10,795 nucleotides of DNA, from positions 1-10,795 of the forward strand of contig DATJXG010000125.1 in the NCBI GenBank assembly GCA_035500455.1. Direction: 5' to 3'. Source of the stretch: DATJXG01 sp035500455 (GTDB lineage: Bacteria > Acidobacteriota > Terriglobia > Terriglobales > Acidobacteriaceae). A program made the translations under genes and the position numbers. The number at the start of each line of letters is the position of its first letter. Position 1 is the stretch's first letter. The notes below the pieces were generated by a model that made no database searches, was not told the origin of the DNA, and saw only the letters and a program-made list of their open reading frames with translations. Of the stretch, positions 6,254 to 10,795 are shown piece by piece.

Positions 6254-7207
6254 ATGCTCTCACGCGTTGCTGACAGCTTGTACTGGATGAGCCGCTACCT
6301 GGAGCGGGCCGAGCATACCGCGCGCCTGATCGATGTGGATATGCAACTGCGGCTTGACCAGTCGGCGGATTCCGGCCTGGAGCACTGGCGGCGCTTGTTC
6401 GACGCGCTGCAGGTGCCGGTGCCGGCGGGCAAATTGGATTCCTCCGCCGTAAGCCAGACGCTGGCTTTCAGCCGCATCAATCCCTCTTCGATCGTTTCCT
6501 GCATCGCGGCGGCGCGGGAAAACCTGCGGCATGTGCGCGAACAGTCGAGTTCGGAGATGTGGGAGCAGCTCAACCGGCTTTACCTGCTGATGATCGGTAG
6601 CGCGCCGGAGAGCGCGTGGATCCGGCAGTCGCATTTATTTTTCCGCTCGGCTCAGGAAGGCGCGTACCTGTTCCAGGGGATTACCGATTCCACCATGGCG
6701 CACGGAGAAGGCTGGCATTACATTCAACTGGGCCGCTTCGTGGAACGCGCCGATACCCTGGCGGCGCTGGTGGGCGCGCACTTCAGCCATTTGCAGTATT
6801 CTCCCGACCAGCCGGTGGAGGGTGAAGAATATCTGGAATGGGTGGGGCTGCTGAAGTCGTGCGCCGCATTCGAGGCGTACTGCAACCTATATAGCGCCGA
6901 ACTGCGGCCGCTGCGGGTGGCCGAATTTCTCCTACTGAACAAGGAATTCCCGCACTCCCTGCGTTTTTCGGTGGATATGATCCACACCGCGCTGCGCCAG
7001 ATCGGCGAGTTGAGCAAGCGTAGCGCCGATGTGGCCGTGCGCCTTACCGGCCGGCTGCGCGCGACTTTCAACTTCACGCCGATTGAAGAAATCATGCAGG
7101 AAGGTGCGTACACGTATCTGGCAAACGTCCGTCACCAGTGCGTGCAGGCGCATGCGGCCATTCATCAGGTGTATTTTGATTACCCGGTAGAATCGCTGGC
7201 GACGTAG
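6254..7207 (+). CDS. Alpha-E domain protein (ATP-grasp partner)
   Basis: The 317-residue all-helical protein belongs to the alpha-E family (COG2307, DUF403). It begins with the canonical MLSRVADSLYWMSRYLERAEHTARLID. A related motif returns at about 156-173 (YIQLGRFVERADTLAALV), so the fold appears to be an internal duplication built around an R-Y/F-x-E-R-A helix. Other family blocks are NLRHVREQSSSEMWEQLN (90-107), FQGITDSTMAHGEGW (140-154), FLLLNKEFPHSLRFSV (225-240) and a C-terminal ERI-like region. Its biochemical role is unproven; it is strongly linked to circularly permuted ATP-grasp genes and may be a partner subunit or itself catalytic. The ribosome site is weak, but the N-terminus matches homologues exactly. 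There is no signal peptide, so it is cytoplasmic. It is probably cotranscribed with the ATP-grasp gene despite the inverted repeat between them. Confidence 0.93.
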   Translation: MLSRVADSLYWMSRYLERAEHTARLIDVDMQLRLDQSADSGLEHWRRLFDALQVPVPAGKLDSSAVSQTLAFSRINPSSIVSCIAAARENLRHVREQSSSEMWEQLNRLYLLMIGSAPESAWIRQSHLFFRSAQEGAYLFQGITDSTMAHGEGWHYIQLGRFVERADTLAALVGAHFSHLQYSPDQPVEGEEYLEWVGLLKSCAAFEAYCNLYSAELRPLRVAEFLLLNKEFPHSLRFSVDMIHTALRQIGELSKRSADVAVRLTGRLRATFNFTPIEEIMQEGAYTYLANVRHQCVQAHAAIHQVYFDYPVESLAT

Positions 7208-7212
7208 CTTTT

Positions 7213-7234
7213 GTAGCGCCGGCGTCTCGCCGGC
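7213..7234 (+). repeat. GC-rich palindromic repeat, copy B
   Basis: This is the cleanest copy of the family: GTAGCGCCGGC, a spacer of GTCTC, then GCCGGC. It starts five bases after the alpha-E stop codon, in the 87-base gap before the transglutaminase gene. The two GCCGGC blocks form a six-pair stem. Confidence 0.8.
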
Positions 7235-7282
7235 ACCTGTGCATCTTTCGACCGCCGAATCGAGAATTGATATCGCCGGCGC

Positions 7283-7297
7283 GAGGAACATCGATTG
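7283..7297 (+). promoter_or_regulatory. Ribosome binding site that fixes a TTG start
   Basis: GAGGAA at 7283-7288 followed by six bases and TTG at 7295. With the in-frame stop at 7268-7270 and no other start codon in between, this decides the transglutaminase start. Confidence 0.75.
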
Positions 7298-8257
7298 ATC
7301 TATTCCATCCGCCACATCACGAACTTCCTGTACGAGCCCGCCGTGCGCGAGAGCGTGATGGAGGTGCGGGTGCAGCCGCGCAACGAGGCGCAGCAACGCT
7401 GCCTCACTTTCTATCTCGATGTGAATCCGCAGGCGAACGTCATGTGGTACCGCGACTTTCTGGGGAACACGGTGCATCACTTCGATATCCCGGCGCAGCA
7501 CACGCACGTGAAGGTGACGGCGCAGGCGCTGGTGGAGGTGCAGCCGGTTTTGTTCCCAACAGCGGCGGACTCCGGCAACTGGCAGGACCTGGACGCACAA
7601 ATTGCCGCCGGAGATTTCTGGGAGATGCTGTTGCCCAGCCGCTTCGCCTGCCCCACCGATCTGCTGCAACAGTTCGCCCAGGAACATAAGATCGAGCGCG
7701 ACGGAAGTCCGTTGGCGACTTTGTTTAGGCTGAACGAGACCCTGTATGAAGCTTTCGACTACGTACCCAAGAGCACCAAGGTGGATTCGCCGATCGACGA
7801 CGCTCTGCGCTCGCGGCAGGGAGTTTGCCAGGATTTTGCCCACATCATGATCGCGCTGGTGCGGCAGCTTCGCATCCCTTGCCGTTATGTGAGTGGATAT
7901 CTGTTTCACGGAAAGGTCCACGGCGTCGAGGCCCACGACCGCTCTTCTGAAGGCGCGACCCATGCCTGGGTGGAGGCGTTCGTGCCCGGACCCGGGTGGG
8001 TGGGGCTTGATCCAACCAATAACATTCTGGGCTGCGACCGGCACATCCGTGTGGCCATTGGCCGCGACTATGCCGATGTGCCGCCTACCCGCGGAGTGTA
8101 CAAAGGCGGAGCGCAAAACGAACTCAGCGTAGCGGTGACGGTTGGCCCTTCCGACTTGCCACTGCCCGAGGAGATGCCGCCGGCGACAGTATTCCGCACG
8201 CGGCCCGCCGCGCCCACAATCTCCGACGAAGAAGCGCACAAGGCGCAGCAGCAGTAG
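7295..8257 (+). CDS. Bacterial transglutaminase-like enzyme of the ATP-grasp/alpha-E cluster
   Basis: The 320-residue cytoplasmic protein has the papain-like transglutaminase fold (COG1305). The N-terminal beta domain (about 1-85, YSIRHITNFLYEPAVRESVM...EVRVQPRN) is the bacterial transglutaminase N-terminal region. The catalytic core shows the triad C178 (RQGVCQDFAH), H223 (ATHAWVEAFVPG) and D239 (GWVGLDPTNN). The last 30 residues are Pro/Ala-rich and dispensable-looking. The start is a TTG: an in-frame TGA at 7268-7270 closes the frame upstream, no ATG or GTG intervenes, GAGGAA lies six bases before it, and the next ATG would delete the conserved first strand. Members may act as proteases or amidases, or in crosslinking. 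With the ATP-grasp and alpha-E genes it is the third component of the usual cluster, predicted to trim or transfer an amide-linked product. The stop codon lies inside a palindromic repeat. Confidence 0.93.
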   Translation: MIYSIRHITNFLYEPAVRESVMEVRVQPRNEAQQRCLTFYLDVNPQANVMWYRDFLGNTVHHFDIPAQHTHVKVTAQALVEVQPVLFPTAADSGNWQDLDAQIAAGDFWEMLLPSRFACPTDLLQQFAQEHKIERDGSPLATLFRLNETLYEAFDYVPKSTKVDSPIDDALRSRQGVCQDFAHIMIALVRQLRIPCRYVSGYLFHGKVHGVEAHDRSSEGATHAWVEAFVPGPGWVGLDPTNNILGCDRHIRVAIGRDYADVPPTRGVYKGGAQNELSVAVTVGPSDLPLPEEMPPATVFRTRPAAPTISDEEAHKAQQQ

Positions 8258-8275
8258 CGCCGGCGTCTCACTGGC
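8254..8275 (+). repeat. GC-rich palindromic repeat, copy C (contains a stop codon)
   Basis: GTAGCGCCGGC, spacer GTCTC, then a degenerate ACTGGC in place of GCCGGC. The TAG within its GTAGC head (8255-8257) is the stop codon of the transglutaminase gene, so the insertion or spread of the repeat may have set the C-terminus. It faces copy D in inverted orientation. Confidence 0.75.
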
Positions 8276-8314
8276 ATTTCATAGCCTTCAGGCATCGAAG
8301 CGAGGAGCGCGGTT

Positions 8315-8336
8315 GCCGGCGGGACGCCGGCGCTAC
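8315..8336 (-). repeat. GC-rich palindromic repeat, copy D (inverted)
   Basis: Read on the minus strand it is GTAGCGCCGGC, spacer GTCCC, GCCGGC. It is inverted relative to copy C, matching it at 19 of 22 positions, with 39 bases between them, so the pair can fold into one long stem like a paired REP (BIME) element. It ends nine bases before the GTG start of the glucuronidase gene. Confidence 0.8.
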
Positions 8337-8345
8337 ACTAGACCG

Positions 8346-10795
8346 GTGACCCTTCGCTGGTTGCTGATCTGCGCGCTTGCGCTCGTTCCAGCTCACTTCA
8401 CTCACACCGAAACTGGTGAGGATGCATGGCTGCGCTACGCGCCGCTCAGCGGCGAAAATGCCCGCCAGTTGTACGGTTCCTTGCCGGGCAAGGTCGTGAA
8501 TCTCAGCCGGGATCCGCTCTCGCAAAGCGCGGCGCGGGAGATTGCGCGCGGGCTTGCTGGGATGCTGGGCAAGAGCATTGAGCACGGTTCATTTTCGGCG
8601 AACGAGGATGCGATTGTTCTAGGAACGGAAGATGAGATCCGCCGCGCCTTTCCAAAGCTCGCCATCAAAAATCCGGGCAGCGAGGGCTTTTGGCTGAAGA
8701 CGGTTCGTCAGCAAGGCCACAATCGCTGGATCATCAGCGGCAGCGATGGGCGCGGCATTCTGTATGGGGCGTTTGCGTTTCTCAGCCGAATCGCCCGCCA
8801 GGAGAGCGTTGCGACGCTGGACGAACTGCAGGCGCCCTACGTTCCCCTGCGCTGGGTAAACCAATGGGACAACCTCGATGGCAGCATCGAGCGCGGCTAT
8901 GCCGGGCGGTCGATCTTCTTTGACCAAGGCAGAGTCCGCAGTGATCTCACGCGCGCTTCAGAATATGCCAGGCTGTTGTCTTCCGTCGGCATCAACGGCT
9001 GCGTGGTCAACAACGTAAACGCGAGTCCGCGCATGCTGGCCGATGATTTCCTGCGGCAGCTTGCACGCATCGCAGAGGCATTTCGTCCCTGGGGTGTGCG
9101 GCTGGCGATCTCCGTAGACCTGAGCAGCCCGAAAGTTGTCGGCGGTCTCGATACGTTTGATCCGCTTGATCCGCGGGTCACGGCGTGGTGGAAAAAGAAG
9201 GCCGACCAGATCTATCAAGCCGTTCCGGATTTCGGCGGATTTCTGGTCAAGGCTGATTCCGAAGGCCGCTCCGGGCCTTCGAGCTACGGCCGCACTCCGG
9301 CAGACGCTGCGAATCTCCTGGCCCGCGCCCTGAAACCGCATGGCGGAGTGGTGTTTTACCGGGCGTTTGTCTACAACCATCACCTTGACTGGCGCGACTT
9401 CAAGGCCGACCGCGCCCGGGCCGCTTACGATATTTTTCATCCGCTGGATGGCAAGTTTGATGACAACGTGATCGTCCAGATCAAGTACGGGCCTATCGAT
9501 TTTCAGGTGCGCGAGCCGGTGTCGCCGCTGTTTGGAGGTCTGCGCAAGACCAACGAAGCGATCGAACTGCAAATCACGCAGGAATACACCGGCCAGCAGC
9601 GGCATCTCTGCTTCTTGCCGCCGATGTGGAAGGAGACGCTGGATTTTGATCTCCACGTGAACGGGGCGTCCGCGCCCGTGAAGAACATCGTCGCCGGGCG
9701 CACGTTTCATCGGCCCCTGGGCGGTTTCGCGGGCGTTTCCAACGTCGGGCTGGATGCAAACTGGCTGGGCCACCCGCTGGCGATGGCGAACCTTTATGGT
9801 TTTGGACGGCTCGCCTGGAATCCGAGCCAGAGCGCGCCAAGCATCGCCGAAGAATGGACACGCCTTTCCTTCGGTAATGATCCGCTGGTCGTGCGCACGA
9901 TTTCGGCTATGCAGCTGGCCTCGTGGCATATCTACGAAAGCTACACCGGGCCGCTGGGCGCAGGCACCTTGACCGATATTCTCGGCCCGCACTATGGCCC
10001 CGGCATTGAATCCTCCGAGCGCAATGGCTGGGGGCAATGGCATCGCGCCGATCATAAAGGCATCGGCATGGACCGCACCGTCGCCATCGGCACCGGCTTC
10101 ATCGGGCAGTATCCGCCCGCGGTGCAACAGCTGTATGAGCCGGTGGGCAAGTGCCCGGATGAGTTGCTGCTGTTCATGCATCACGTGCCGTATACCCATG
10201 TGCTTCACTCCGGAAAAACGGTGATCCAACATATCTACGATTCGCACTATCAAGGAGCGGAAGAAGCCGCGCATCTCGTGGACGAGTGGAAGCTGTTAAA
10301 AGGGCGCGTCGATGATGAGCGTTATGCGGAAGTTTTAAATCGCCTGGAATACCAGAGCGGCCACGCGACTGTTTGGCGCGATGCGGTATGCGACTGGTTC
10401 TTCCGCATCTCGGGAATTCCCGATGAGCGCGGCCGCGTGGGGCACCATCCCAACCGCGTTGAAGCGGAAGCCATGCAGCTTGAGGGATACAAACCGGTGA
10501 AGGTTACTCCGTGGGAAACCGCGTCCGGCGGGGAAGCTGTGGCCTGCGAGCGCGCCGAAGGTTGCGCTGCCAGCTTTACTTTTCCTGCGCGTTCGGGGGC
10601 TTATGACCTCAGCGTTCAATATTTCGATCAGAACAATGGCGTCTCGCATTACCGCCTTCGGGTGAATGGGCGTCTGCTGGACGCTTGGGCGGGGGACGAC
10701 CATCTTCCGTCAGACGCCATGAATGGCCACACTTCCACACGCCACACCATTCAACTGGACCTGCGGCAGGGAGATGTGGTCAGCATCGAGGGCCG
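8346..10795 (+). CDS. aguA: Secreted GH67 alpha-glucuronidase with extra C-terminal module (3' end outside window)
   Basis: GH67 enzymes remove (4-O-methyl)glucuronic acid from the non-reducing end of xylo-oligosaccharides, a late step in glucuronoxylan use. At least 816 codons are present, open to the window end. A signal peptide covers about 1-20 (TLRWLLICALALVPAHF). The N-terminal alpha/beta domain runs to about 155, and the barrel starts at PLRWVNQWDNLDGSIERGY (167-185). Candidate catalytic residues are E306 in KADSEG (general acid), D385 in KYGPIDFQ and E413 in ITQEYTGQ; their spacing of 79 and 28 residues fits that known for the family. The C-terminal helical domain continues to about 700 (SGIPDERGRV). 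From about 705, EAEAMQLEGY...YDLSVQYFDQNNGVSHYRLRVNG looks like a CBM6/35- or GH115-C-type beta-sandwich, beyond the usual end of GH67. The GTG start has no clear ribosome site; it is chosen because it gives the signal peptide. A TTG at 8313 is an alternative. Confidence 0.93.
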   Translation, partial: MTLRWLLICALALVPAHFTHTETGEDAWLRYAPLSGENARQLYGSLPGKVVNLSRDPLSQSAAREIARGLAGMLGKSIEHGSFSANEDAIVLGTEDEIRRAFPKLAIKNPGSEGFWLKTVRQQGHNRWIISGSDGRGILYGAFAFLSRIARQESVATLDELQAPYVPLRWVNQWDNLDGSIERGYAGRSIFFDQGRVRSDLTRASEYARLLSSVGINGCVVNNVNASPRMLADDFLRQLARIAEAFRPWGVRLAISVDLSSPKVVGGLDTFDPLDPRVTAWWKKKADQIYQAVPDFGGFLVKADSEGRSGPSSYGRTPADAANLLARALKPHGGVVFYRAFVYNHHLDWRDFKADRARAAYDIFHPLDGKFDDNVIVQIKYGPIDFQVREPVSPLFGGLRKTNEAIELQITQEYTGQQRHLCFLPPMWKETLDFDLHVNGASAPVKNIVAGRTFHRPLGGFAGVSNVGLDANWLGHPLAMANLYGFGRLAWNPSQSAPSIAEEWTRLSFGNDPLVVRTISAMQLASWHIYESYTGPLGAGTLTDILGPHYGPGIESSERNGWGQWHRADHKGIGMDRTVAIGTGFIGQYPPAVQQLYEPVGKCPDELLLFMHHVPYTHVLHSGKTVIQHIYDSHYQGAEEAAHLVDEWKLLKGRVDDERYAEVLNRLEYQSGHATVWRDAVCDWFFRISGIPDERGRVGHHPNRVEAEAMQLEGYKPVKVTPWETASGGEAVACERAEGCAASFTFPARSGAYDLSVQYFDQNNGVSHYRLRVNGRLLDAWAGDDHLPSDAMNGHTSTRHTIQLDLRQGDVVSIEG

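Noticed and set aside
6932..8239. Minus-strand open frame of 435 codons opposite alpha-E and transglutaminase
   Set aside because: Shadow frame of GC-rich genes whose own protein motifs are intact; His/Arg-rich composition and no domain.
8958..10274. Minus-strand open frame of 438 codons opposite the glucuronidase
   Set aside because: The plus strand here encodes the GH67 barrel with correctly spaced catalytic residues; the antisense frame has no recognisable domain.
1..10795. CRISPR array, tRNA, rRNA, insertion sequence or phage genes
   Set aside because: No regularly spaced direct repeats, no cloverleaf or rRNA sequence recognised, and no transposase or integrase motif in either strand. 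The excisionase-like HTH alone is not evidence for a mobile element.
8258..10795. Glucuronidase as a functional fourth member of the ATP-grasp cluster
   Set aside because: It is exported by a signal peptide and belongs to xylan breakdown, while the other three look cytoplasmic; a repeat pair separates them. Adjacency is the only link.

Overview
The window looks like a chromosomal segment of a GC-rich, Gram-negative, didermic bacterium, most likely an acidobacterium (Acidobacteriota, Terriglobia/Koribacter-like). The reasons are a pilMNOPQ-type pilus operon preceded by a small excisionase-like helix-turn-helix gene, a secreted GH67 alpha-glucuronidase, and many short GTAGCGCCGGC...GCCGGC palindromes between genes, which I associate with that phylum. 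The phylum is an inference; no rRNA or other marker gene is present.

Left part (1-3704, all on the minus strand). Reading from 3704 downwards: a 78-residue HTH protein, then pilM, pilN, pilO, pilP and the start of pilQ, which runs off the window at base 1. pilM/pilN and pilO/pilP overlap by ATGA and pilN/pilO are 11 bases apart, so these four are certainly one operon; pilQ follows after 79 bases. Together they encode the alignment subcomplex of a type IV pilus: cytoplasmic PilM bound to the PilN tail, the PilN/PilO inner-membrane coiled-coil pair, PilP in the periplasm, and the PilQ outer-membrane secretin.

Middle (3705-4634). This is about 930 bases of divergent intergenic DNA with no convincing gene. 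It holds a strong stem-loop in the leader of the HTH gene, a GGACGGG/CCCGTCC repeat hairpin, small palindromes, and the two presumed divergent promoters, which I could not pin down.

Right part (4635-10795, all on the plus strand). A three-gene cluster encodes a circularly permuted ATP-grasp protein, an alpha-E domain protein and a bacterial transglutaminase-like protease-fold enzyme. This set co-occurs in many bacteria and is predicted, not proven, to make and process an amide-linked product. The genes are separated by 134 and 87 bases that contain a long AT-rich inverted repeat and a GC-rich palindrome. After an inverted pair of the same palindromes comes a large GH67 alpha-glucuronidase, truncated by the window end, with a signal peptide, the expected catalytic carboxylates and an added C-terminal beta-sandwich-like module. 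It probably serves glucuronoxylan breakdown and is likely independent of the ATP-grasp cluster.

The best candidate for under-described biology is the ATP-grasp/alpha-E/transglutaminase cluster together with the unusual repeats between its genes. I see no sign of a wholly new system.
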